Shown here in pieces: positions 40,773 to 48,593 of a stretch of DNA of 64,000 nucleotides. Both the position numbers and the translations under genes were made by a program. Under the pieces are notes generated by a model. That model did not search any database, was not told the origin of the DNA, and worked only from the letters and a program-made list of their open reading frames with translations. The stretch covers positions 829,827-893,826 of the forward strand of contig CP076053.1 of the NCBI GenBank assembly GCA_018672315.1. Direction: 5' to 3'. Numbering within the stretch: position 1 is the first letter of the stretch; each line of letters starts with the position of its first letter. The DNA comes from Nocardioidaceae bacterium (GTDB lineage: Bacteria > Actinomycetota > Actinomycetes > Propionibacteriales > Nocardioidaceae).

Positions 40773-41488
40773 GAGCGGACCCCGGTCGGGACGGTCCGGT
40801 CGGTCGCAGCCGCGGCGGCCAGGTCGGCGCGCCGGGCGCGCATGGCCGGCCGGGCGGCGTGGACGAGGTCGGGGCGTACGGCGACCACGCTCGCGACCAC
40901 CAGACCGGTGATGAGCGCCTCCCCGAGCCCGATGACGAGGTGGACCCCCACCATCGCGGCGAGCACGGAGCCCACGTCGATGGTCGTGGTGCCGCCCACC
41001 GCGAAGAGACCGGTGAACACGGCGGCGGCGACCGGCACGCTGACGAACGCGGCGAGAGCAGCCAGCGGCGCGACGACACCGACGCGCGTGGGCAGGAGCG
41101 CGCGGCCCAGGGCGAGCACGGCCCAGGCGGCCCAGACGCCGGCGACGCCCATCAGGACGATGTTCGTGCCCAGGGCGGTCAGCCCCCCGTCGGCCAGGAA
41201 GACGGCCTGCACACCGAGCACGACCGCGAGGCACAGGGTCGCCGTGAAGGGGCCCGCGAGCGCGACGGCGAGGGCTGCGCCCAGCAGGTGCCCCGAGGTG
41301 CCCGCGCCGACCGGGAAGTTGATCATCTGCGCGGCGAACACGAACGCGGCGACCAGACCCGCGACCGGTGCGGTGCGGTCGTCGAGCTCACGCCGCGCGC
41401 CCCGCAGGGCGACGCCGACCGCGACGACGGCCACGGCGCCGGTGGCGACCGACGTCGGGGCGTCGAGGAATCCGTCGGGTACGTGCAC
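40769..41488 (-). CDS. cbiM: ECF metal transporter substrate-binding subunit CbiM/NikM
   Basis: 239-residue S component. The true N-terminus is (V)HVPDGFLDAPTS; the histidine at position 2 is a metal ligand in this family and must follow the start directly, so the GTG at 41486-41488 is right and the longer ATG frame is not. Further marks are QMINFPVGAGTSGHLLG (His ligand) and GVHLVIGLGEALITG. Seven membrane helices. GGAGG lies 7 bases before the GTG. The cobalt versus nickel choice is not fixed by sequence, but the promoter box below argues for nickel. Confidence 0.94.
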   Translation of the reverse strand: MHVPDGFLDAPTSVATGAVAVVAVGVALRGARRELDDRTAPVAGLVAAFVFAAQMINFPVGAGTSGHLLGAALAVALAGPFTATLCLAVVLGVQAVFLADGGLTALGTNIVLMGVAGVWAAWAVLALGRALLPTRVGVVAPLAALAAFVSVPVAAAVFTGLFAVGGTTTIDVGSVLAAMVGVHLVIGLGEALITGLVVASVVAVRPDLVHAARPAMRARRADLAAAAATDRTVPTGVRS

Positions 41489-41574
41489 GGGGGCCTCCGG
41501 GGGCTGGTGAGGGCTGGCGGGCCGGACCTGCGCGCCTCGCGACGGTGTGGTCGGATGGGTGGCCGGACCCACCT

Positions 41575-41602
41575 ACCCTACGTACTTGCGAACAATGTGC
41601 AA
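41575..41602 (-). promoter_or_regulatory. Promoter of the cbiMNQO operon with a Nur-like operator
   Basis: On minus TTGCAC (41597-41602), 16-base spacer, TAGGGT (41575-41580). Within it, TTGCGA-ACAAT-GTGCAA at 41586-41602 (plus strand) fits the reported Streptomyces Nur box tTGCaa-N5-ttGCAA at every conserved position. A nickel-bound Fur-family repressor there would cover the -35. The box also lies 34 bases before the bcp start. Confidence 0.6.
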
Positions 41603-41636
41603 CAGCGGCCGGACCGCAGCCGACGACGGAGAGCTC

Positions 41637-42122
41637 ATGAGCGACCAGGACACCACCCGCCTCGCCCCCGGGGACGACGCCCCCGCCTTCTCGCTGATCG
41701 CGGACGACGGGTCGACCGTCGCCCTCGCCGACTTCGCGGGCCGCAAGGTGATCGTGTACTTCTACCCGGCCGCGATGACCCCGGGGTGCACCAAGCAGGC
41801 CTGCGACTTCACGGCCAGGCAGGACGACCTGGTCGAGGCCGGCTACGCCGTGGTGGGCATCAGCCCCGACAAGCCCGAGAAGCTCGCGACGTTCCGCGAG
41901 CGCGACGGCCTCTCCATCCCCCTGCTGAGCGACCCGGACAGGAGCGTCATGAAGGCGTACGGCGCGTTCGGCGAGAAGAAGCTCTACGGCAAGGTCGTCG
42001 AAGGCGTCATCCGCTCGACCTTCGTCGTGGACGAGCAGGGCAAGATCGAGCTCGCGCAGTACAACGTGAAGGCGACCGGCCACGTCGCGAAGCTGGAACG
42101 CGACCTGGGCCTGGCCGGCTGA
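41637..42122 (+). CDS. bcp: Thioredoxin-dependent thiol peroxidase (BCP, peroxiredoxin)
   Basis: 161-residue peroxiredoxin that reduces peroxides. The peroxidatic cysteine is in YPAAMTPGCTKQACDF with the resolving cysteine five residues later (CxxxxC), the BCP/PrxQ type. Other marks are GISPDKPEKLATFRER, LLSDPDRSVMKAYGAFGEK and RSTFVVDEQG. ATG at 41637-41639 follows GGAGAGCTC; the longer frame to 41547 would cover the promoter region. Divergent from the metal transporter. Confidence 0.95.
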   Translation: MSDQDTTRLAPGDDAPAFSLIADDGSTVALADFAGRKVIVYFYPAAMTPGCTKQACDFTARQDDLVEAGYAVVGISPDKPEKLATFRERDGLSIPLLSDPDRSVMKAYGAFGEKKLYGKVVEGVIRSTFVVDEQGKIELAQYNVKATGHVAKLERDLGLAG

Positions 42123-42138
42123 GCCACGCCGGCGACGG

Positions 42139-42211
42139 TGCGCTCGGAGAGATTCGAACTCTCACTGGCCAGGACCTAAACCTGGTGCCTCTGCCGTTGG
42201 GCTACGAGCGC
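42139..42211 (-). tRNA. tRNA-Leu-like (anticodon TAG) with short variable arm
   Basis: 73-base cloverleaf on minus. Acceptor GCGCTCG/CGAGCGC is perfect, anticodon stem CCAGG/CCTGG closes TTTAGGT (anticodon TAG, reads CUA), T arm GAGAG-TTCGAAT-CTCTC, discriminator A. The variable loop is only 5 bases (CCAGT), so this is a class I tRNA although leucine tRNAs are normally class II. The D arm GCCC/AGGC has a C-A mismatch. All invariant positions of a working tRNA are otherwise kept. Confidence 0.85.
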
Positions 42212-42242
42212 GCAGGTCTCAGGATGCCAGGACCCGCTCCGC

Positions 42243-43541
42243 TCAGTCGTCGGAGGCGATCCGCTCCATGACCAGCTGCTGACCGCGCGGGCCCGCGTCG
42301 GCGTCGGGGTCGACCGCCCAGCCGCCCTCGAGCGCGGCGAGACCGCGGTCGAAGCGCGCGTCGTCGTCGGCGTGCAGGGTCAGCAGCGGCTGCCCCTTCT
42401 GCACCCGGTCGCCCGGCTTGGCGTGCATCTCGACACCGGCCCCGGCGGAGACCTCCTCGCCCTGCTTCGAGCGCCCGGCGCCCAGCCGCCAGGCCGCGAC
42501 GCCCACCGCGTACGCGTCCAGGGTGGTCAGCACCCCGTCGCGGTCGGCCTCGACCACGCGGGAGTGCGCGGCCGTCGGGAGGTCGGCATCCGGGTCGCCG
42601 TCCTGGGCGCGGATCATGGCGCACCACACGTCGTACGCCGACCCGTCGGCCAGCTTCTCCGCAGGGTCCGCCTCGACCCCGGCGCTCGCGCACATCTCGC
42701 GCGCCAGGGCGACGGTCAGGTCGACGACGTCGTCGGGCCCCCCTCCCCGGAGCACCTCGACCGACTCGCGCACCTCCAGCGCGTTGCCCGCCGTCAGGCC
42801 GAGCGGAGTCGACATGTCGGTGAGCAGCGCCACCGTGCGCAGGCCGGCGTCCGCGCCGAGCGCCACCATCGTCTCGGCGAGCTCGCGGGCGCGGTCGCGG
42901 TCCTTCATGAAGGCGCCTGAGCCGACCTTGACGTCGAGCACCAGCGAGCCCGTGCCCTCGGCGATCTTCTTGCTCATGATCGAGCTGGCGATCAGCGGGA
43001 TCGACTCGACCGTCGAGGTGACGTCGCGCAGGGCGTACAGCTTCTTGTCCGCCGGTGCCAGGCCGGACCCGGCGGCGCAGATCACGGCGCCGACGTCCTC
43101 GAGCTGCGCCAGCATCTCCTCGTTGCTCAGCGCCGCCCGCCACCCCGGGACGGCCTCGAGCTTGTCCAGCGTGCCGCCGGTGTGACCGAGCCCGCGCCCG
43201 GACAGCTGCGGCACGGCGACACCGCAGGCGGCGACGAGCGGTGCCAGCGGCAGGGTGATCTTGTCGCCGACGCCGCCGGTGGAGTGCTTGTCCGCCGTCG
43301 GCCGTGAGAGCGAGGAGAAGTCCAGCCGCTCACCGGAGGCGATCATGGCGGCCGTCCACCGGGAGACCTCGTCGCGCTCCATGCCGTTGAGGAAGATCGC
43401 CATGGCGAGCGCCGACATCTGCTCGGGGTCGACCACGCCGCGGGTGTAGGCGTCGATGACCCAGTCGACCTGGTCGTCGCTCAGACGGTGGCCGTCGCGC
43501 TTGGTCGCGATGACCTCGACGGCGTCGAACTTCTCGGGCAC
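42243..43541 (-). CDS. deoA: Thymidine (pyrimidine-nucleoside) phosphorylase
   Basis: Cleaves thymidine or uridine to base plus sugar 1-phosphate. 432 residues. The glycosyltransferase family 3 signature SGRGLGHTGGTLDKLEAVPGW is at about residues 110-130, with KHSTGGVGDK (phosphate site, about 80-89) and the MSKKIAEGTGSLVLDVKVGSGAFMK active-site segment. C-terminal PYNP domain present (GVEMHAKPGDRVQKGQPLLTLHADD). GTG at 43539-43541 follows GGGGG. It completes the nucleoside salvage block begun by the BMP/ABC genes and cdd. Confidence 0.95.
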   Translation of the reverse strand: MPEKFDAVEVIATKRDGHRLSDDQVDWVIDAYTRGVVDPEQMSALAMAIFLNGMERDEVSRWTAAMIASGERLDFSSLSRPTADKHSTGGVGDKITLPLAPLVAACGVAVPQLSGRGLGHTGGTLDKLEAVPGWRAALSNEEMLAQLEDVGAVICAAGSGLAPADKKLYALRDVTSTVESIPLIASSIMSKKIAEGTGSLVLDVKVGSGAFMKDRDRARELAETMVALGADAGLRTVALLTDMSTPLGLTAGNALEVRESVEVLRGGGPDDVVDLTVALAREMCASAGVEADPAEKLADGSAYDVWCAMIRAQDGDPDADLPTAAHSRVVEADRDGVLTTLDAYAVGVAAWRLGAGRSKQGEEVSAGAGVEMHAKPGDRVQKGQPLLTLHADDDARFDRGLAALEGGWAVDPDADAGPRGQQLVMERIASDD

Positions 43542-43611
43542 GGGTCCCCCTCGGGCGGTGGTGGTGTGTGCCCGCAGCCTGCCACCTCCACCCGGCGTGG
43601 GAACCGTCGGT

Positions 43612-44046
43612 TCAGGCCAGGGCGGGCTCCGGTGGCATGGCGGTGCCGGACGCCTCCTCACCGTCGGCCTCGGCCTGCACGACCTCGCCGCGGTAGGACT
43701 CGATGATCGCCATGAACTCGTCCCGCTCGGTCGCCGGCACCCCGGCGAAGTTCAGCGTCGCCTCGATCTCGAAGGCGACCGCGTCGAACTGCTCGTCGGT
43801 GATCGAGAGTCCGTCGTGGGCAGCCACCATGTCCAGCCCCGGGTAGCAGTCGGGACCGCCTGCGGCCTTGATGGACCAGGCCGTGACGAGGAACTTGTAA
43901 CCCGGCGCGTTGGACGGCTGGCCGTGGTGCTCGGCCACGCCGGGGTTGGCGTTGACCTTGGCGTTGAGGAAGAGACGGTCGACGAGGATGTCGACCGCAC
44001 CGGCGATGGCGTACGTGCCGCCGAGACGTTCGTAGAGCGAAGCCAT
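43612..44046 (-). CDS. Group I truncated haemoglobin (trHbN type)
   Basis: 144-residue haem protein. MASLYERLGGTYAIAGAVDILVDRLFLNAKVNANP is the group I start; the proximal histidine is expected in the VAAHDGLSITDEQFDAVAFEI helix; YKFLVTAWSIKAAGG precedes it. The C-terminal 30 residues are an acidic, Ala-rich extension. ATG at 44044-44046. It differs from the group II globin at 17424, so the organism carries two classes. A strong promoter lies about 50-80 bases upstream. It may share a transcript with deoA 70 bases downstream. Confidence 0.82.
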   Translation of the reverse strand: MASLYERLGGTYAIAGAVDILVDRLFLNAKVNANPGVAEHHGQPSNAPGYKFLVTAWSIKAAGGPDCYPGLDMVAAHDGLSITDEQFDAVAFEIEATLNFAGVPATERDEFMAIIESYRGEVVQAEADGEEASGTAMPPEPALA

Positions 44047-44094
44047 GACATGTGCCTTCCGCGATCGGATTGTGTACCAGAAGTGACGTGGCTC

Positions 44095-44123
44095 ACTATG
44101 CGACGTCGTGCACTGTCCGTCAA
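44095..44123 (-). promoter_or_regulatory. Promoter of the group I globin gene
   Basis: TTGACG (44118-44123), 17-base spacer, CATAGT (44095-44100) on minus. Leads to a leader of about 40 bases. Confidence 0.6.
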
Positions 44124-44188
44124 TGCCGCGAATCGGACACCGGACGCCGTCAGCCACGAGCACCGCGTGGACCGTCGACGCGTACGCC

Positions 44189-44194
44189 TAGCCT
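44189..44194 (+). promoter_or_regulatory. -10 box of the NYN-like gene (leaderless)
   Basis: TAGCCT on plus, 6-base spacer to the GTG. Confidence 0.5.
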
Positions 44195-44200
44195 GGTGCG

Positions 44201-44572
44201 GTGCAGGTCCTCGTCGTCGATGCCGCGAACGTCGTCGGCGCCACCCCCGACGGATGGTGGAAGGACCGTGCCGGCGCCGCGCGCCGACTTCACGAGCGGC
44301 TCCTGACCGCCGACGTCCCGCACGACGAGGTCGTGCTGGTGCTCGAGGGTCAGGCCAAGGGAGGCGTCCGTCCCGGACGCGACCTGCACGTGCGGACCGT
44401 GCACGCCAAGGGCTCGGGCGACGACGCGATCGTCGAGCAGGTGCGTACAGCGGTCGCCCGCCCCCAGGTCGTGCGCGTGGACGTCGTGACCGCCGACCGT
44501 GCCCTGCGCGCCGGCGCCGAGGTGGCCGGCGCCATGGTCTTCAGCCCGACGTGGCTGCTGGACCAGCTGTGA
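44201..44572 (+). CDS. Small PIN/NYN-like nuclease-fold protein
   Basis: 123 residues. It starts QVLVVDAANVVGATPDGWWKDRAGAARRL, and VDAANVVG with the later GSGDDAIVEQV and VVTADRALRAGAEVAGA carry the acidic residues of a NYN/PIN-type metal site (D near 7, D-D near 79, D near 100). Relatives are often annotated as NTP pyrophosphohydrolase, without clear support. GTG start given by the promoter. Its last 32 bases overlap the convergent P450 gene. Confidence 0.7.
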   Translation: MQVLVVDAANVVGATPDGWWKDRAGAARRLHERLLTADVPHDEVVLVLEGQAKGGVRPGRDLHVRTVHAKGSGDDAIVEQVRTAVARPQVVRVDVVTADRALRAGAEVAGAMVFSPTWLLDQL

Positions 44573-45749
44573 CCGGCACCGAGGCGTAGCCACGCAGCAC
44601 GAACCCGGGGCGGCGCCCCGGCTCGCCGTGCAGGCGCAGGTGCGGCGCGCGGCGCAGCAGCGTACGCAGAGCCGTGGTGAGCTCCAGCCGCGCCAGCGGT
44701 GACCCCACGCAGTGGTGCAGGCCGACACCGAACGCCAGGTGCGCGGGCCCCTCGCGACCCGGACGGAAGACATCGGGGTCCGCGTACGCCGTCGGGTCGC
44801 GGTGCGCCGCACCCAGCAGGGCCGCGACCTTCTCACCCTGCGCGACGACGACTCCGCCGACCTCGACGTCCCGGGTGGCCGTGCGCTCGAAGAGCTGCAG
44901 CGGCGCGTCGACCCGCAGCATCTCCTCCACCACCGCCTCGGCCGAGTGCTCTCCCACGGCGTCGGCGAGCGTCCCGCCCGCCGCGAGCATCGTGACGAGG
45001 CCGTTGCCCAGCGCGTTCACCGACGCCTCGTGACCGGCGTTGAGCAGCAGCACCACCGAGGCGATGACCTCCTGCTCGGTCAGCGACCCGTCCGCGACCA
45101 GGTCCGAGACGAGGTCCTCCTGCGGAGAGCGCGACCGCTCGGCCGCGAGCTCGGCCACCATCGCGGCGAACTCCTCGGCCGCGGCGACGGCTGCAGCGCG
45201 CACCTGCTCGTCGGGGGCCGGCTCGTACATCGCGACGATCGCCTGCGACCAGGCGCGCAGGTCGTCCGCCCGTGCGGCGGGGACACCCAGCAGGTCCGCG
45301 ATCATCAGCACCGGCAACGGCTCGGCGTACGCCGCGACGGCGTCGAACCCGCCGCCGGTCCGGCCCTCGGTCAGCGCCTCGTCCAGCAGACGGTCCGCCA
45401 GCGCCTCCACGCGCGGACCGAGTCGCTCGACGTGACCGCGGGTGAATGCCGAGGCCACGGCGCGGCGCAGACGCGTGTGCTCGGGCGGCTCGTTCTCCAT
45501 CATCTGGTGACGGTGCAGGAGGTTGAAGGGCTCCATCCGCGCCGCGGGCTCGTGATCGATCCACAGGCGCCCGAGCCCCCGGTTGCGGAGCACCGCCGAG
45601 GTCGCCGCGTGCGTGAAGGTCAGCCAGCGGCCCTCCCCCTCGTGCCACGCCACGGCGTGCGCTGCCCGCTCGGCGGCGAGGGCGGCGTACGGGTCGGCGG
45701 AGACGACCGGGTCGGAGAGGTCCAGCGTGGTGGTGGGTCTCGCGTTCAG
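44541..45749 (-). CDS. Cytochrome P450
   Basis: 402-residue haem monooxygenase, cytoplasmic. Motifs: haem-binding FGVGLHHCVGSPLARLE (Cys about residue 350), ExxR in VEEMLRVD, and I-helix LLLNAGHEASVNALGNG, where the usual T-T is A-S. N-terminus TTTLDLSDPVVSADPYAALAAERA matches bacterial P450s. There is no ATG, GTG or TTG at a suitable place; the only reasonable start is a CTG at 45747-45749 that overlaps the cdd stop as CTGA, like the ATGA junctions of the genes before it. Substrate unknown. It lies between cdd and the trHb/deoA pair in a nucleoside salvage block. Confidence 0.85.
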   Translation of the reverse strand: MNARPTTTLDLSDPVVSADPYAALAAERAAHAVAWHEGEGRWLTFTHAATSAVLRNRGLGRLWIDHEPAARMEPFNLLHRHQMMENEPPEHTRLRRAVASAFTRGHVERLGPRVEALADRLLDEALTEGRTGGGFDAVAAYAEPLPVLMIADLLGVPAARADDLRAWSQAIVAMYEPAPDEQVRAAAVAAAEEFAAMVAELAAERSRSPQEDLVSDLVADGSLTEQEVIASVVLLLNAGHEASVNALGNGLVTMLAAGGTLADAVGEHSAEAVVEEMLRVDAPLQLFERTATRDVEVGGVVVAQGEKVAALLGAAHRDPTAYADPDVFRPGREGPAHLAFGVGLHHCVGSPLARLELTTALRTLLRRAPHLRLHGEPGRRPGFVLRGYASVPVTAGPAATSG

Positions 45750-46159
45750 AGCAGGTCCTCGGGGCCGAAGGCGTCGGGGAGCAGGTCGGCGAGGGGGCGT
45801 ACGCCCTGCCCGGTCATCAGCAGGAGATCCGGGCCGCCGAACTCCCACAGCAGCTGTCGGCAGCGCCCGCACGGCATCAGGGGTGCGCCGTCGCCGCCGA
45901 CGCACGCGAAGTGCGTGAGCCGACCGCCGCCCGTGCGCTGCAGCGCCGAGACCAGCCCGCACTCGGCGCACAGGCCGAGGCCGTAGGAGGCGTTCTCGAC
46001 GTTGCAGCCGGAGACCACGCGCCCGTCGTCGACGCGCGCGGCGGCACCGACGGGGAACTCCGAGTACGGCGCGTACGCCTGCTCCCGGGCGTCCGTCGCC
46101 TCCTGTCGCAGCTGCTCCCACAGCTCGGCATCGGATGCGCTCGTGCCGGTCGCGGTCAT
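45746..46159 (-). CDS. cdd: Cytidine deaminase
   Basis: Converts cytidine and deoxycytidine to uridine forms. 137 residues. Zinc motif: NVENASYGLGLCAECGLVSAL (CAE) and PCGRCRQLLWEF (PCxxC), the tetrameric CDA type with three cysteine ligands. ATG overlaps the upstream permease stop (ATGA). Encoded next to nucleoside transporter and deoA. Confidence 0.96.
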   Translation of the reverse strand: MTATGTSASDAELWEQLRQEATDAREQAYAPYSEFPVGAAARVDDGRVVSGCNVENASYGLGLCAECGLVSALQRTGGGRLTHFACVGGDGAPLMPCGRCRQLLWEFGGPDLLLMTGQGVRPLADLLPDAFGPEDLL

Positions 46160-47475
46160 CCCGCACTCCCCCGTCTGTAGGTCTGCCCGTCGGCTGCGGG
46201 CATGCGTAGTCGTTGTGAGGCGAAGGCCAGCACGACGAGCGTGGTGACGTACGGCGTCATGGTGGTGAAGTCGCCCGCGACGGTGTCGGTCAGCGCGTAC
46301 GCCAGCCCCACCAGCGCGGCGAGCACCCCGACGGCGAGCCCGGAGGCCTTCACGCCGCGTCGGACCTGCCAGACCGCCACGAGCAGCCCGAGCACCGCGA
46401 TCGCGAGCAGCAGCGCGTGCACCGAGACGCCACCCTGACGCAGGCCGAGGGTCTCGGTGTACCCGAAGAGACCCGCACCGGCGAGCAGCCCGCCGGGACG
46501 CCAGTTGCCGAAGATCATCGCGGCGAGGCCGATGTAGCCGCGGCCGCCGGTCTGGCCGTCGCGGAACGCGCTGGCCGCGACCAGGGCGAGGAAGCCGCCG
46601 GCGAAACCGGCGCAGGCGCCGCTGATGAGCACGGCGATGAACTTGTAGCGGTAGACGTCGACGCCGAGCGTCTCGGCCGCGGACGGGTTCTCACCGCACG
46701 AGCGCAGCCTCAGGCCGAAGCTCGTGCGCCACAGCAGCCAGCCGCTGCCGGCGATCAGCACGAACGCCAGCACCGTGAGCAGGGAGACCCCGCTGGTCAG
46801 CGCGCGCAGGATCGCCGCCAGCTCGGAGACGAAGAAGATCTGCTGATCCTCGAGACTGCCGAGCGCGTCCGCGACCGGGGCGACGGAGACGGAGCCGACG
46901 TCGGGCAGACCCGGGGACTGGGTCGACCCACCCCCGGGCAGGCCGACGAAGGCGAGTGCCGCGAGGTACTGCACCGCTCCCAGCGCGATGATGTTGATCG
47001 CGACGCCGGAGACGATGTGGTCGACGCCGAAGACGACCGTGGCGATCGCGTGCACCAGACCACCGACCGCGCCCAGCGCCATCGCGCCGAGCACGCCGGC
47101 CCAGGCGCCGTAGTGGTAGGCGAAGAAACCGGCACCGAACGTGCCGAGGATCATCATGCCCTCGAGGCCGATGTTCACGATGCCCGCGCGCTCGGACCAC
47201 AGGCCGCCCAGCGCAGCCATCGCGATCGGGACGATCGCGATGAGGGTCGCGGACACGGTGCCGCTGGAGACGAGGTCGCGCGCCCCGGTGACGACCTGCA
47301 GGAAGGACAGGCTGAGCACGACGGCGGCGAAGACGAGGGCCCAGCGCATCGCGCGGGGCATGGTGCCGAGCCGCGTACGCCAGGTGGGCGAGGGCCCGGT
47401 CGGGTCACCCGGCCGGGCGCCGCCCCCGGGGGAGGCGGGACCGCTGGGCTGCGCGGGGGTGGCGGGGGCGCTCAT
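46156..47475 (-). CDS. Nucleoside ABC transporter permease (second permease)
   Basis: 439-residue permease of the BMP-type nucleoside/ribose ABC family (YufQ/NupC-like). About 10 membrane helices, with the coupling region in GLWSERAGIVNIGLEGMMILGTFGAGFFAYHYG and LRSCGENPSAAETLGVDVYRYKF. An N-terminal Pro/Gly-rich tail of about 35 residues is cytoplasmic. ATG overlaps the first permease stop by 4 bases. It ends in an ATGA junction with cdd. Confidence 0.92.
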   Translation of the reverse strand: MSAPATPAQPSGPASPGGGARPGDPTGPSPTWRTRLGTMPRAMRWALVFAAVVLSLSFLQVVTGARDLVSSGTVSATLIAIVPIAMAALGGLWSERAGIVNIGLEGMMILGTFGAGFFAYHYGAWAGVLGAMALGAVGGLVHAIATVVFGVDHIVSGVAINIIALGAVQYLAALAFVGLPGGGSTQSPGLPDVGSVSVAPVADALGSLEDQQIFFVSELAAILRALTSGVSLLTVLAFVLIAGSGWLLWRTSFGLRLRSCGENPSAAETLGVDVYRYKFIAVLISGACAGFAGGFLALVAASAFRDGQTGGRGYIGLAAMIFGNWRPGGLLAGAGLFGYTETLGLRQGGVSVHALLLAIAVLGLLVAVWQVRRGVKASGLAVGVLAALVGLAYALTDTVAGDFTTMTPYVTTLVVLAFASQRLRMPAADGQTYRRGSAG

Positions 47476-48593
47476 GCGCGGGCCTCCTCGGTGGTCGTCG
47501 CGTCGTCGGAGGGTCCGGCACGGTCGTCCTCGACGACCTTCGAGACCTGCTGCTGCTCCAGTCGCCGCGCGTAGCGGCGCACGACCTCGTAGGAGATGAC
47601 CACGGTCAGCACGATGACGCCCTGGGTGATCTGCACGATCTCCGGGGCGACGCCCACGAGGATCTGCAGTGCGTTGGACTGCTCGTCGAGGAACGCGAAG
47701 AGCAGGGCGCCGAGCGCGACCCCGATCGGGTGGTTGCGGCCGAGCAGCGCGATCGCGATGCCGGCGAAGCCGAGGCCGGACTGGAAGGTCGAGCCGTACG
47801 CGTACGCGTCGCCGAGCAGGATCGGCAGCCCGACGAGACCTGCGATCGCACCGGAGAGCAGCATGGCCACGACCGTCATCCGCTTGACACTGATGCCGCT
47901 GGCGACCGCGGCGGTCGGGGACGCCCCCGTGGCGCGCAGGTCGAAGCCGAAGCGGGTGCGGTTCAGCACGAACCAGTAGAGCGCGCCGACGACCGCTGCG
48001 ATGACCACGAAGCCGTAGATCTCCGTCGTCTCCGACCCCGGCACGGGGATGCTCGGCACCCGACCGTTCTCGATCGTCGCGGTCGCGATGATGTTCGAGC
48101 CCTCCTCACGGACGGCGACCTGCCGCAGGAAGTAGGCCACGAGACCGGTGGAGATGAAGTTCAGCATGATCGTCGAGATGACCTCGGAGACCCCGCGGTA
48201 GGCCCGGAGCAGACCGGCGATGCCTGCCCAGGCGGCCCCGACGAGCATCGCCGCGATGATCGCGAGAGCGGTGTTGAGGTAGCCCGGCAGCAGGTTCTCG
48301 CCCGCGACCACCGCGGCGGCGAAGGCCGCGATGCGGTACTGGCCGTCCACCCCGATGTTGAACAGGTTCATGCGGAACCCGATCGCGACCGCGATGCCGG
48401 AGAGGTAGAGCACCGAGGCGTTGTTGACGATGTTCGCGACGTTGCGCGCCCCCGGCGGCGCGAGGATGGTCTCCCAGACCTCGCCGACCGGGTCCCCGGC
48501 GATGACGAGCACGAGGCTGGTGAGCGCGAAGGCGGCCACGAGGGCGAGGGCCGGGGCGGCGAGGCCCAGGCCGAGTCGGGTGCCACGGTTCAT
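47472..48593 (-). CDS. Nucleoside ABC transporter permease (first permease)
   Basis: 373-residue permease (YufP/NupB-like). Membrane helices from the N-terminus (APALALVAAFALTSLVLVIAG) with the family motif NIVNNASVLYLSGIAVAIGFRMNLFNIGVDGQYRIAAFAAAVVAGE and the loop TGASPTAAVASGISVKR. The cytoplasmic C-terminus is short and acidic. Coupled to the ATPase gene upstream and the second permease downstream by 4-base overlaps. Confidence 0.92.
   Translation of the reverse strand: MNRGTRLGLGLAAPALALVAAFALTSLVLVIAGDPVGEVWETILAPPGARNVANIVNNASVLYLSGIAVAIGFRMNLFNIGVDGQYRIAAFAAAVVAGENLLPGYLNTALAIIAAMLVGAAWAGIAGLLRAYRGVSEVISTIMLNFISTGLVAYFLRQVAVREEGSNIIATATIENGRVPSIPVPGSETTEIYGFVVIAAVVGALYWFVLNRTRFGFDLRATGASPTAAVASGISVKRMTVVAMLLSGAIAGLVGLPILLGDAYAYGSTFQSGLGFAGIAIALLGRNHPIGVALGALLFAFLDEQSNALQILVGVAPEIVQITQGVIVLTVVISYEVVRRYARRLEQQQVSKVVEDDRAGPSDDATTTEEARA

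Noticed and set aside
41489..41636. Cobalamin riboswitch upstream of cbiM
   Set aside because: No B12-box sequence and only an approximately 80-base leader after the promoter; the Nur-like box gives a simpler explanation.
42139..42211. Possible suppressor tRNA because the anticodon is written TAG
   Set aside because: TAG is the anticodon, so it reads CUA (Leu), not the UAG stop, which would need CTA.
42139..42243. Phage or ICE integration scar at the tRNA-Leu gene
   Set aside because: No integrase, no second copy of the tRNA 3' end and no change in composition nearby.
45583..45749. Frameshift at the P450 N-terminus as reason for the missing start codon
   Set aside because: The frame is open with normal P450 sequence up to the CTG and the CTGA junction fits the neighbouring overlaps, so a CTG start explains it without a sequence error. 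Not fully excluded.
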